Of a stretch of 64,000 bases of DNA, positions 25,969-34,468 are shown piece by piece. Under the pieces are notes generated by a model that was given only the letters and a program-made list of their open reading frames with translations, did not search any database and was not told the origin of the DNA. The stretch comes from Centipeda noxia ATCC 43541 (lineage in GTDB: Bacteria > Bacillota > Negativicutes > Selenomonadales > Selenomonadaceae), in assembly GCF_000160555.1 (NCBI RefSeq), contig NZ_GG749278.1, forward strand, positions 204,657 through 268,656, read 5' to 3'. The position numbers and the translations under genes are program-made. How positions within the stretch are numbered: position 1 is the stretch's first letter; every line of letters begins with the position of its first letter.

Positions 25969-26742
25969 ATGTACGAGCACATTAAACTCAGTATCGAGGG
26001 CGGCATTGCAACGATTACGATTGACCGTCAGTCCTCGAACAATGCCCTCAACGCGCAGATGTTCCGCGATCTGATCAGCACGGTGGAGCACTGTGATGCG
26101 GACGATGCGGTGAAGGTTGTCATCGTTACGGGCGCAGGCAAGAATTTTTCAGCGGGCGGCGACATCAAGGAGATGGCAACGTTCGAGTTCATCAGCTACG
26201 AGCTCTCGATGCTGACCGGTCAGGCGGCACTCTCTCTGCGCAAATGTTCAAAGCCCGTCATCGCGATGATCAATGGTGCGGCTGCAGGCGGCGGCTGCGG
26301 TATTGCGCTCGGTGCGGACTTCCGCATTATGACGGAGGAGAGTTATCTCCTCACGGCGTTCTCGAATGTCGCACTCCCCGGCGACACCGGCTGCATTTAC
26401 AACCTCCATCAGATTGTAGGTCTTGCCAAGACGATTGAACTCATGGCATTCAGCAAGCCTATCTACGGCGAGGAGGCGGTTCGTCTGGGACTCGCGACGA
26501 GACTCGCGCCCGAGGGGAAGCTGCTTGAGGAGACAACTGCGTTCGCGGCAAAGCTCCTGCGCCGTCCGCTGGGTGCGATCGCGATGCAGAAGCAGCTCTA
26601 CTATGAGGTCTTCTATCGCGACTATATGACATACAACCGCATTGAGGCGGAGAACCTCGCCAAGGCAGGCGCATCCGCCGATCACCGCGAGGCCGTGACT
26701 GCGTTCCTCGAAGGACGGAAGCCGCAGTTTAACCAATCCTGA
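25969..26742 (+). CDS. Enoyl-CoA hydratase/isomerase (crotonase) family protein
   Basis: The 257-residue protein has the crotonase fold. FSAGGDIKEM supplies the first oxyanion-hole amide, and NGAAAGGGCGIALGADFRI the CoA-binding loop and the second. The usual catalytic glutamates are not both evident: FSNVALPGDTG has Asp where hydratases often have Glu. The reaction is therefore uncertain (hydratase, isomerase or other). ATG has a strong AAAGGAGG. It sits 12 bases after hicB and ends at a strong terminator. No other beta-oxidation or butyrate genes are close by. Confidence 0.85.
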   Translation: MYEHIKLSIEGGIATITIDRQSSNNALNAQMFRDLISTVEHCDADDAVKVVIVTGAGKNFSAGGDIKEMATFEFISYELSMLTGQAALSLRKCSKPVIAMINGAAAGGGCGIALGADFRIMTEESYLLTAFSNVALPGDTGCIYNLHQIVGLAKTIELMAFSKPIYGEEAVRLGLATRLAPEGKLLEETTAFAAKLLRRPLGAIAMQKQLYYEVFYRDYMTYNRIEAENLAKAGASADHREAVTAFLEGRKPQFNQS

Positions 26743-26760
26743 AAATATTTTCCCGCACGC

Positions 26761-26799
26761 AAAAACCCCCGACACTTTTGAACCGTGTCGGGGGTTTTT
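26761..26799. terminator. Strong bidirectional terminator
   Basis: AAAAACCCCCGACAC and its exact complement flank a nine-base loop, giving T5 on both strands. It serves the crotonase gene (plus) and the aminotransferase gene (minus). Confidence 0.93.
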
Positions 26800-26819
26800 C
26801 TATGCATTTGCAAAATTGC

Positions 26820-28115
26820 TTATCCGCGGACGATTTTCAGCGGTTTTCCCTCCATATAGCTTGCCGGATTGCCGCTCTCAAGCGCCTTTTTATAGACGCG
26901 CATCGCGTCTTCAAAGACATTGAGCGTCACGTTCAGATCTTCCTGCGTATGTGTATAGCAGGGGAAAATGCTCCAGCCGAGGAGCACGCCGCGCTTCGCG
27001 CACTCCTGCATAAAGATCGAGTTGTAAAGCCAGTCGCGCCGCCCCTCGTAGTCCGTATAGTCAAACTGCATACGGCACGGATAGCCCTTGAGATCGATGG
27101 GGACATCGATCTCCTGCGCCAGCTTGCGAAAGGCCCCCTGCAGATACGCCCCTTTCTCCCAGATGCTGCGGATCACCTGACCGGATGCAAGCAGCTGCAT
27201 CTCAGCGATGGCCGCGGCGAGAGAGAGGCATTCCCCGCCGAACGTCGTGGAGATGAATACCTTCGGATCAACCGTCTCCATCACCTCGCGCCGCCCGGCA
27301 ACAAAGGAGAGCGGCATGCCATTCGCCGTCGCTTTGCCGAAGGTGGAGAGGTCCGGCGTAACGCCGAAATATTCCTGTGCACCGCCGATGCTGAAGCGGA
27401 ATCCGTTCACGACTTCGTCGATGACGAGCAGTGCACCGTTCGCATGACAGAGCTCCTTGAGCTGCGCAAGATAGCCTTCCTTGGGAATTTCGGTCAGTAC
27501 CGCCTCGGTGATGACCGCGGCGACTTCCCCCTTGTGTTCATCAAACAGCCGCTGCACTTCATCCAGATCGCCATAGGCGAACGCATGCACATAGGCACGC
27601 GTCTCATCGAGGATACCGCCCTGGCGGACGCCCTCTGCCGCCGCCGTCCACTCATGCCAGCCATGATAGTTGCCGCGCAGGATATGCTTGCGCCCCGTAA
27701 AGGCACGCGCGATGCGAATCGCGGCCTCGGTTGCTTCCGATCCGGTCTTGAGGAAGCGCACCATGTCCGCGCTTGGAATATGCTTCACGCAAAGCCGTGC
27801 ATATTCCACCTCCTCCGGCGCCATAAGGGAAAAGCCCATGCCGCGCTGCATCTGGCGAATCACAGCATCGTCAATGGGCTTGTAGCAATAGCCGAACAGC
27901 ACGGGGCCGAGGCCCATATCATAGTCGATGTATTCGTTCTCGTCCACATCCCAAACGTGCGCATCCTGTCCGCGCTCGATGTAGATCGGAGAAACGCCCT
28001 GGACGTGCGTTTCCGGTCCCTTGCTGTACAGCTGACAGCCGGATAAGATGATCTCCTGCGCCTCCTTCCAAAGAGCATCCGACTGCTGAAGTGTTCTGTT
28101 TTGAATTTCTGCCAT
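26820..28115 (-). CDS. Class III PLP-dependent aminotransferase (GSA aminomutase-like)
   Basis: The 431-residue enzyme has the fold-type I class III pattern. FLKTGSEATEAAIRIARAFT binds the cofactor phosphate, NYHGWHEW is typical of glutamate-1-semialdehyde aminomutase relatives, VIDEVVNGFR carries the PLP-ring Asp, and FGKATANGMP contains the Schiff-base Lys. Sequence differs from standard HemL, and no heme genes are nearby, so the substrate is unknown. ATG has AGGAAG upstream. It lies 80 bases after mlaD and may belong to that operon or be transcribed separately. Confidence 0.85.
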   Translation of the reverse strand: MAEIQNRTLQQSDALWKEAQEIILSGCQLYSKGPETHVQGVSPIYIERGQDAHVWDVDENEYIDYDMGLGPVLFGYCYKPIDDAVIRQMQRGMGFSLMAPEEVEYARLCVKHIPSADMVRFLKTGSEATEAAIRIARAFTGRKHILRGNYHGWHEWTAAAEGVRQGGILDETRAYVHAFAYGDLDEVQRLFDEHKGEVAAVITEAVLTEIPKEGYLAQLKELCHANGALLVIDEVVNGFRFSIGGAQEYFGVTPDLSTFGKATANGMPLSFVAGRREVMETVDPKVFISTTFGGECLSLAAAIAEMQLLASGQVIRSIWEKGAYLQGAFRKLAQEIDVPIDLKGYPCRMQFDYTDYEGRRDWLYNSIFMQECAKRGVLLGWSIFPCYTHTQEDLNVTLNVFEDAMRVYKKALESGNPASYMEGKPLKIVRG

Positions 28116-28195
28116 ACTTCGTACTTCTTCCTAACTTACTTTTGTACTGCCGTTCCGCTGTAAAATCGACACCCTCCGCACGGATGCGGCAGGAC

Positions 28196-29476
28196 TTAAA
28201 ACTCCTGCCGCACGCCCGTGTAGAATGCGCGGTGCCTGCTGTCGTTCACGTCGTTCCACTCACCGAAAAGATACGTTCCGCCGCGCAGCTGATACTGTGC
28301 GCGCAGACGGAGGGTCACGTCATTCGGATCGTAGGCGTCAGCGGAGAACTTGAACTTTTCCCCCGCATAGGCGTCAAGTCCGATGCCGGCCGCGCCCGCC
28401 ACGACGCCCGCACGCGCGCCGAACGATGTGCCGCGCGTACCGACCTGCGCGTTGAACTTGTCTCCGCCGCCGATGTCGTCAACGCCAAACGTTGCATACA
28501 GCCCCTTTGCCTCTCCGATGTCGAGGTTAAAGTTCGTCCGCCAGTCATCCGCTTTGCCGCTGTATATCGCGTCTACTTTCGGCGTCACCTTGATATTGCC
28601 GAGGCGTCCCATGAGACCGTTCGTCTTATCCGTCATTGTGCGTGCGTTGTGGATGAGCGCACGTGCATCCTCCTGCGTCTTCGGATCGCCGGCGACGGAC
28701 TCGATTCCCTCGGCAATGCGTGCAATGCGCCCGGATGCCTCGGTGATATTCGCGAGTGTCTTTTTGAGGTTCTCCGCCGTCGCGGGGTCGGCGCCGACGG
28801 TCTCGAGGTTCGACACGATGCGCTCGACGCTCGCCGTTGTCTGTGCGAGGTTCGCAGCCATCGTGTTCATCTGTGCGAGCATCCCCTGCAGATTGCCGCG
28901 ATTCTCCGCCGCCATCTGCTCAAGCGTTGCGGTCAGCCCGTCAAGATGCGCCGTCATATGCTCCATGTTGGACACGAGCTGCACCACCGATGTCTGGAAT
29001 CCGGGCGCTCCTACGATGGAATTGATGGAGGTGAGCATCTCCTGGACGAGGATAATCATTTTATTCAGCTCGGTGAACATGGCATCCATGCCCATCTCGT
29101 CTGCGCCGTAGAGATAGTCACCGTTCCCATAGTAATCCGTCGCGGAGGACGGCGTGATGATGACGAATTTATCCCCCATGATGCCGGGCTGCGCGATGGT
29201 GACGGACGAGCCGCGCGGAATCTTCACGCCGTTCTGGATCACCATGGAGACGGTGACGCCTGTGCCGTCGCTCGCGATATCCTCTACGCGCCCGACGGGA
29301 ACGCCCGCAAGGAGCACCTGGGCCTCGGGATTGAGCCCGATCGCGCGGCCAAAGCCGGCGTACAGCGTATAGTCATGGCTCCCGCTGAAACGCAGTCCGC
29401 CGAAGAACACAACAACCGCGATAAGGAGCGCTGCTCCCCCCAGCGTAAAGGCGCCGACCTTTGCCTCAGCACTCAT
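28196..29476 (-). CDS. mlaD: MlaD with C-terminal outer-membrane barrel
   Basis: The 426-residue protein has three parts. A membrane anchor (about 8-28) and an MCE domain (about 38-115: FGRAIGLNPEAQVLLAGVPV, GIMGDKFVIITPS) come first. A long helical stretch rich in Met, Asn, Leu and Glu (about 125-290) follows. The last 130 residues alternate as beta-strands and end with the aromatic VRQEF, like an outer-membrane barrel. E. coli MlaD is about 180 residues and has no barrel. Work on Veillonella parvula described this fused form as a one-piece bridge for phospholipids between the membranes. The first codon overlaps mlaF (ATGA). Confidence 0.92.
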   Translation of the reverse strand: MSAEAKVGAFTLGGAALLIAVVVFFGGLRFSGSHDYTLYAGFGRAIGLNPEAQVLLAGVPVGRVEDIASDGTGVTVSMVIQNGVKIPRGSSVTIAQPGIMGDKFVIITPSSATDYYGNGDYLYGADEMGMDAMFTELNKMIILVQEMLTSINSIVGAPGFQTSVVQLVSNMEHMTAHLDGLTATLEQMAAENRGNLQGMLAQMNTMAANLAQTTASVERIVSNLETVGADPATAENLKKTLANITEASGRIARIAEGIESVAGDPKTQEDARALIHNARTMTDKTNGLMGRLGNIKVTPKVDAIYSGKADDWRTNFNLDIGEAKGLYATFGVDDIGGGDKFNAQVGTRGTSFGARAGVVAGAAGIGLDAYAGEKFKFSADAYDPNDVTLRLRAQYQLRGGTYLFGEWNDVNDSRHRAFYTGVRQEF

Positions 29477-30219
29477 GCTCCTGCCTCCCTTCGGTGATGC
29501 AGCGTACGGAAAAATGCCTGTACGCGCTCATCCACTATATTCTGAAAACGCTCGACGGTATCCACCGCTATCAGCTCTCCATCGTAAATCATGGCGATGC
29601 GGTCGGCGATGCGGCTCGCGCTGACCATATCATGCGTAACGACAACGGAGGTCACGTCAAGTTTCCTCTGCATGTCGATGATGAGCTCGTCGATCTTCGC
29701 CGTCATGATCGGATCGAGCCCCGAACTCGGTTCGTCATAGAAGATGATCTCCGGATCGGTCGCGATCGTCCGCGCGAGCCCGACGCGTTTTTTCATGCCG
29801 CCGGAGAGCTCCTGCGGCATCATCTCTTCCACGCCGGGGAGTCCGACAAGTTCCAGCTTTTCCGCGACGATGTGCCGGATCTCATCATCCCCCTTGTCCG
29901 TATGCTCACGCAGTCCGAACGCAACATTTTCGCCCACGCTCATCGAGTCAAAGAGCGCAGAGTACTGGAACACCATGCCCATGCGCAGGCGCACGCGGTC
30001 GAGCACATTCTCGCTCATCGCAGTGATGTTGTCGCCGCCGATATGGATCTCGCCCCCGCTGGGGCGGTCCAGTCCGATCATCAGACGCAGGAGCGTGGAC
30101 TTGCCCGAGCCCGAGCCGCCGATGATGGCGATGGTCTCTCCCTTTTCGATCGTCAGGCTGATGTCCTTCAGCGCCACTTTTTCCCCGAAGCGCTTCGAGA
30201 CATTTTTCAGTCGTATCAT
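29473..30219 (-). CDS. mlaF: Phospholipid transport ABC ATPase MlaF
   Basis: The 248-residue ATPase drives lipid movement through MlaE and MlaD. Walker A is GGSGSGKST, the signature is LSGGMKKRVGLAR, and Walker B is IIFYDEPSSGLDP, followed by the switch His (VVTHDMVSA). The GGM form of the signature is typical of MlaF/Ttg2A. It sits between mlaE and mlaD, overlapping mlaD by 4 bases. Confidence 0.95.
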   Translation of the reverse strand: MIRLKNVSKRFGEKVALKDISLTIEKGETIAIIGGSGSGKSTLLRLMIGLDRPSGGEIHIGGDNITAMSENVLDRVRLRMGMVFQYSALFDSMSVGENVAFGLREHTDKGDDEIRHIVAEKLELVGLPGVEEMMPQELSGGMKKRVGLARTIATDPEIIFYDEPSSGLDPIMTAKIDELIIDMQRKLDVTSVVVTHDMVSASRIADRIAMIYDGELIAVDTVERFQNIVDERVQAFFRTLHHRREAGA

Positions 30220-30231
30220 AGCGCCCCCTAC

Positions 30232-30999
30232 CTAAAACAGGAAAAACGTCAAAACGGCGTTCAGGATAAAGATGACGATGATGGACGTGACGACAGTATG
30301 CATCGTTGCTTTGCCGACGCCCTCCGCGCCGCTCGGCGCGTTCAGCCCGTAGTGGCAGCCGAGAACGGCGATGACATTGCCGAAGAAGATCGCCTTGATG
30401 AGGCCGCCCGTCATATCGTAAATCAGCGCAAACTGCGTGATGGAGTTGGTAAAGGTATATGCGGAGATCCCCGAGTAGTACACCGCCGTGAGATAGCCGC
30501 CGAGAACACCGATCACGTCGCCGAACACGGTGAGGATCGGTACGACGACCATACACGCAAGCATGCGCGGCACGATGAGATAGTTGACGGGACTGACGGC
30601 CATGACGCGCAGCGCATCGATCTGCTCCGTGACCTTCATCGTCGAGACCTCGGCTGTAATCGCCGCGCCCACGCGCCCTGCACAGACAACGCCGACGAGA
30701 ACGGGGCCGAGCTCGCGCCCGATGCCGATCGCAATGACTGCGCCGACCGTACTCTGCGCACCGTAGCGGATAAACTCATGCGCGATCTGGAGCGTCAGCA
30801 CGACGCCGGTAAAGAGGAGCGTGAGCCCGACGATAAGGAGGGAGTCCGCGCCGAGATGTGCCATCTGATAGATGATGCTCCGCACGCGCAGACGGCGCGT
30901 AACCTGCCGGATCGTCTCCCCATAGAGTAGGGTAACACGCCCGATATTCGCCAAATGCGTGAGAACGAACGCCCCCACTGCCTCTAATATGCGCTGCAC
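30232..30999 (-). CDS. mlaE: Phospholipid transport permease MlaE
   Basis: The 255-residue MlaE/YrbE-family permease has the family motif region IGRELGPVLVGVVCAGRVGAA and ITAEVSTMKVTEQIDALRVM, with five or so membrane segments, ending FILNAVLTFFLF. I place the start at GTG 30999 because GGAGGAGGGAAGACG precedes it and the length then matches the family; the open frame runs further upstream but is Arg-rich and unlike MlaE. It heads the mlaEFD block. Separate genes for MlaB and MlaC are absent here, as expected for the fused-MlaD type. Confidence 0.94.
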   Translation of the reverse strand: MQRILEAVGAFVLTHLANIGRVTLLYGETIRQVTRRLRVRSIIYQMAHLGADSLLIVGLTLLFTGVVLTLQIAHEFIRYGAQSTVGAVIAIGIGRELGPVLVGVVCAGRVGAAITAEVSTMKVTEQIDALRVMAVSPVNYLIVPRMLACMVVVPILTVFGDVIGVLGGYLTAVYYSGISAYTFTNSITQFALIYDMTGGLIKAIFFGNVIAVLGCHYGLNAPSGAEGVGKATMHTVVTSIIVIFILNAVLTFFLF

Positions 31000-31123
31000 C
31001 GTCTTCCCTCCTCCCCCAGTTTTTATATATGCCTCGACCGCCGCAGGCAGCTGCCTTCCCTCGTCACTGCAGGGCCTGTACCCGGCAGCGGGCAGAAGCA
31101 ATGCCCGATAGGGACGCTCAGCA

Positions 31124-31795
31124 TCAGCGTCTGTACTGCTCCGCCTCTGCGCGGGCGAGTGCATCACAGCGCTCGTTGCGCGGATTTCCCGCATGGCCCT
31201 TCACCCAATGGAACTGCACATGCCGCTCTGCGAACGCTGCATCAAGCTGCATCCAGAGGTCCTGATTGAGCACGGGTTCGCCGTCCGCTTTTCTCCAACC
31301 GCGCTTTTTCCATGCGGGCAGCCAGAACTTCGTGAATGCATTCTTCAGATACTGACTGTCCGTATAGAGCGCGATGCGCGCACCTGCCGGCACGGATGTG
31401 ACCGCCGTCAGCGCCGCAGTCAGCTCCATGCGGTTGTTCGTCGTCTCCGCCGCGCCGCCGCTCCGCTCCTCGACATCGCCTGTTGCAACCGTCTCAATGA
31501 CGGCAGCCCAGCCGCCCGGCCCGCCCGGATTGCGCAGGCAGGAGCCGTCCGTGTGGATGATGTAATCCGCATCAAGCGGCCTCGATGTCTCTGCCGCAGC
31601 GCTCTTCTTCACGGTGCGCTCACCGGCCGCGGCAGTATTGTCTCCCCCCGCAAGCCAGGCGCGTGCCTCATCCTCTGTCATAAAGCCCTTGTAAACAGCG
31701 CCTTGAAAGCCCTGCACCTGCGCCGAGCAGTCTGCCCACGCCGTGAAGATGCCGTTCTTTCGCCCGTGCTTGACCGCATAATATTTCTTTGCCAC
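31124..31795 (-). CDS. rnhA: Ribonuclease HI with N-terminal viroplasmin domain
   Basis: Cuts RNA in RNA-DNA hybrids. Residues 1-48 are a caulimovirus viroplasmin/RNase H N-terminal domain (KYYAVKHGRKNGIFTAWADC, GFQGAVYKGFMTEDEARAWL), which binds hybrid duplexes. A linker follows, then the RNase HI domain (about 78-222) with the four acidic residues in HTDGSC, NRMELTA, YTDSQYLK and ERCDALAR. The protein has 223 residues. It starts 11 bases after the PagL-like gene. The following 124-base gap before mlaE shows no clear promoter or terminator. Confidence 0.95.
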   Translation of the reverse strand: MAKKYYAVKHGRKNGIFTAWADCSAQVQGFQGAVYKGFMTEDEARAWLAGGDNTAAAGERTVKKSAAAETSRPLDADYIIHTDGSCLRNPGGPGGWAAVIETVATGDVEERSGGAAETTNNRMELTAALTAVTSVPAGARIALYTDSQYLKNAFTKFWLPAWKKRGWRKADGEPVLNQDLWMQLDAAFAERHVQFHWVKGHAGNPRNERCDALARAEAEQYRR

Positions 31796-31806
31796 AAATA
31801 CGCCCT

Positions 31807-32508
31807 TTAGTACGAATAGCGATAGCCGATCGAGAGCCCCACGCCGTTGTACCCCGGATTTTTCGTCCGCTGTCCGTTCGACACATGGTGTCCGAGATAC
31901 GCGATGCTGAGCGCGTTCCGATCATTGAAGTTGTAGGTCAGACGCGGCCCGACACGCCACATAAAGCCGTAGTTCCGCGTATGCGCGGGATGCACCTTGT
32001 TGTAGACGAGAACAGCGCCCGTCGCGTCGAAGGACGCCTCCCATTTCTTCCCGAGCGGTTTCGTCCAGCGTACCATATAGGCAGGTCCCGCGCCGACGGC
32101 GGACGAGTCGAGCTCGATGTCCGGCCGATCCTTCTCCGCCCACGAACCGACAGGCCGCGAGACCGTCACGCCCCAATGCAGCGACATGCCGTGCATCTCC
32201 TTGTACTGGCGGAATACGTGCAGATTGTAAAGATCAATATGCCGGCGCGCACCGCGCTGCTTCAGATAGTCCATCTGGATCTCCGCCTTGCGGTTCTTTT
32301 CCTCCGCGGAGCCCATGTGCATCTGCGTTTTCTGCGGCTCTTCCTTTGTCTGCGGCTCTTCCTTTGTCTGCGGCTGCTGCTGTACCGCAGCCGCATGTCC
32401 GCCCTCGCCGATACCGACGGTGTTTTCCGCCGCCTCGGTCACAACGGGTATCGAGAGTGCTCCCGCGAGCAGCAGAGCAGCAACATATCCTGTTTTCTTC
32501 GTCATCAT
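31807..32508 (-). CDS. Lipid A deacylase PagL-like outer-membrane protein
   Basis: The 233-residue protein has a signal peptide (about 1-27) and a linker with the repeat QTKEEPQTKEEP. A small beta-barrel follows, ending in alternating strands (VGLSIGYRYSY). Near the end, HVSNGQRTKNPGYN matches the acyloxyacyl hydrolase/PagL catalytic region: His208 and Ser210 fit the HxS pair. The third residue, Glu in Pseudomonas PagL, is not in the same place here. PagL removes the 3-O acyl chain of lipid A. ATG at 32508 has GGAGG overlapping the ubiX stop. It lies in an operon with serS, ubiX, rnhA and mla genes. Confidence 0.78.
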   Translation of the reverse strand: MMTKKTGYVAALLLAGALSIPVVTEAAENTVGIGEGGHAAAVQQQPQTKEEPQTKEEPQKTQMHMGSAEEKNRKAEIQMDYLKQRGARRHIDLYNLHVFRQYKEMHGMSLHWGVTVSRPVGSWAEKDRPDIELDSSAVGAGPAYMVRWTKPLGKKWEASFDATGAVLVYNKVHPAHTRNYGFMWRVGPRLTYNFNDRNALSIAYLGHHVSNGQRTKNPGYNGVGLSIGYRYSY

Positions 32509-32510
32509 AG

Positions 32511-33065
32511 TTACCTCCAGCGTGTAAAGAGTTCCGCCTCTATGCCGAGGCGGTCGAGTATCTTTCCCACCATCATGTTGACGAGATCGTCCAGCGTCTC
32601 CGGCCGATGATAAAAGCCCGGTGCGGCCGGCATCACAATCGCGCCCGCACGCGCCAGGCGCAGGAGATTTTCAAGGTGAATCTCGTGCATTGGCGTTTCC
32701 CTTGGCACGAGGAGGAGACTGCGCCCCTCCTTGAGTGTTACATCCGCCGCGCGCGTGAGAAGGTCGTCCGTAACCCCGTGCGCGATCGCCCCCGCCGTCT
32801 TCATTGAGCAGGGCAGAACGACCATCGCGTCTGTGCGGAACGATCCGCTCGCGAGTGCCGCACCCACATCCTCGTTCGGATAGAGGACTGTGACGCGGCG
32901 CGCGAGATCCTCCTCCGTGACGCCGCACTCATAGTCGAGTACCTGCCGCCCGCTTGCCGTCAGAACGGCATGCACCTCCATGCCCAGATCCCTGAGCACG
33001 TCAATGAGACGAACGGCGTAGCAGCTGCCGCTTGCGCCCGTGATTCCAACGATCAGCCGCTTCAT
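32511..33065 (-). CDS. ubiX: Flavin prenyltransferase UbiX
   Basis: Makes prenylated FMN, the cofactor of UbiD-type decarboxylases. The 184-residue length fits the family. [17 protein letters not shown] binds FMN phosphate, and [27 protein letters not shown] and [15 protein letters not shown] are diagnostic. It overlaps serS by 4 bases. No UbiD homologue is in the window, so the enzyme it serves is elsewhere. Confidence 0.95.
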   Translation of the reverse strand: MKRLIVGITGASGSCYAVRLIDVLRDLGMEVHAVLTASGRQVLDYECGVTEEDLARRVTVLYPNEDVGAALASGSFRTDAMVVLPCSMKTAGAIAHGVTDDLLTRAADVTLKEGRSLLLVPRETPMHEIHLENLLRLARAGAIVMPAAPGFYHRPETLDDLVNMMVGKILDRLGIEAELFTRWR

Positions 33066-34333
33066 CGGATGACCGTCACCCCGCCCATATAGGGCACGAG
33101 CGCTTTCGGCACCAGAACAGAGCCGTCCGCCTGCTGATTGTTCTCGAGGATCGCCGCCACCGTCCGTCCGACAGCGACGCCCGAACCGTTCAGCGTATGC
33201 AGGAAGGCAGGCTTTGCCCCGCGTTCCGGACGGTACTTGATATTCGCGCGGCGCGCCTGGTAGTCCGTACAGTTCGAGCAGGATGAGATCTCGCGGTATT
33301 TATTCTGTGCCGGCATCCATACCTCGAGGTCGTAAGTCTTCGCCGAGGTAAAGCTCATATCGCCCGTGCAAAGCTGAATGACGCGGTACGGGAGCTCGAG
33401 TATTTTGAGCACATCCTCGGCTGCCTCCACCATACGCTCGAGCTCGTCCCAGCTCGTCTCCGGCGTGACAAATTTGATCAGCTCTACTTTGTTGAACTGG
33501 TGCTGGCGAATGAGTCCGCGCGTATCGCGGCCCGCGCTGCCTGCCTCGGCACGAAAACACGCCGTATAGGATGTGTAGTATTCCGGCAGCTGCTCCGCCT
33601 CGAGGATCTCATCGCGGTGATAGTTCGTCGTCGGCACCTCCGCCGTCGGCACGAGGTAGTAGTCAAGGCCGTCGAGCTTGAACATATCTTCCGCAAATTT
33701 CGGCAGCTGCCCCGTGCCGATCATGCTGTCCTCATTCACGATGTAGGGCGCGAGCATCTCCGTATAGCCGTGCTTTTCCGCATGCAGATCCATCATGAAA
33801 TTGATGCAGGCGCGCTCAAGGCGCGCGCCGAGGCCCTTGTAGAACATAAAGCGCGCGCCAGTCACCTTGGCCGCGCGCTCCGCATCGAGCACACCAAGTT
33901 TTTCCCCGATGTCCCAATGCGCCTGCGGCTCGAAATCAAACGTGCGCGGCGTGCCCCAGCGGCGCACCTCTGGGTTCTCCGTCTCGTCCGCACCGATCGG
34001 CACATCCGCCTTCGGCATATTCGGGATCTGGAGCAGGAGTTCACGCAGCTTCAGCTCCACATCGCGCAGATCCTCATCGAGCGCCGCGATCTCATCGCCG
34101 AGCTCGCGCATCTCCGCGACCGCTGCATCCGCACTCTCGCCCGCTTTCTTGCGCACGCCGATCTCTTTCGAGACCGCGTTGCGGCGTGCCTTCTTCTCCT
34201 CCACATCCTGCAGGATCGCGCGGCGGCGCTCATCGAGTTCCGTAAACGAGGAAAGGTCGAGCGCGTTGCAGCGGTTCTTCAGCATCGTACGCACCGCATC
34301 CAAGTTCTCGCGCACAAATTTCATATCCAACAT
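33062..34333 (-). CDS. serS: Seryl-tRNA synthetase
   Basis: Class II synthetase that charges tRNA-Ser. The 423-residue protein has the N-terminal tRNA-binding coiled coil (about 30-100), motif 2 ([20 protein letters not shown]) and motif 3 ([19 protein letters not shown]). It opens an operon that continues through ubiX, a PagL-like gene, rnhA and the mla genes. A promoter lies 36 bases upstream. The leader is too short for a T-box. Confidence 0.97.
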   Translation of the reverse strand: MLDMKFVRENLDAVRTMLKNRCNALDLSSFTELDERRRAILQDVEEKKARRNAVSKEIGVRKKAGESADAAVAEMRELGDEIAALDEDLRDVELKLRELLLQIPNMPKADVPIGADETENPEVRRWGTPRTFDFEPQAHWDIGEKLGVLDAERAAKVTGARFMFYKGLGARLERACINFMMDLHAEKHGYTEMLAPYIVNEDSMIGTGQLPKFAEDMFKLDGLDYYLVPTAEVPTTNYHRDEILEAEQLPEYYTSYTACFRAEAGSAGRDTRGLIRQHQFNKVELIKFVTPETSWDELERMVEAAEDVLKILELPYRVIQLCTGDMSFTSAKTYDLEVWMPAQNKYREISSCSNCTDYQARRANIKYRPERGAKPAFLHTLNGSGVAVGRTVAAILENNQQADGSVLVPKALVPYMGGVTVIR

Positions 34334-34368
34334 CAGAAATCACTCCATCATGTAGATTTACTATGTGC

Positions 34369-34398
34369 CATGATAATACAAAGGCCGCCGTTTGTAAA
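34369..34398 (-). promoter_or_regulatory. serS operon promoter
   Basis: On the minus strand, TTTACA (34393-34398), 18 bases, TATCAT (34369-34374). mutY, on the other strand, has a TAAAAT box near 34438 with only a weak -35. Confidence 0.55.
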
Positions 34399-34468
34399 GA
34401 AAAGTCCATTTCTTCATTCGCGTTTCACACATCTGTGGTAAAATACATATAAAAAGGAGAGCCTCTGA

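Noticed and set aside
31000..31194. N-terminal extension of MlaE
   Set aside because: The upstream residues are unlike MlaE, overlap rnhA, and a good GTG with GGAGGAGGG lies at 30999.
34334..34468. T-box leader for serS
   Set aside because: The leader is about 30 bases, too short, and lacks the GGTGG-type T-box sequence.
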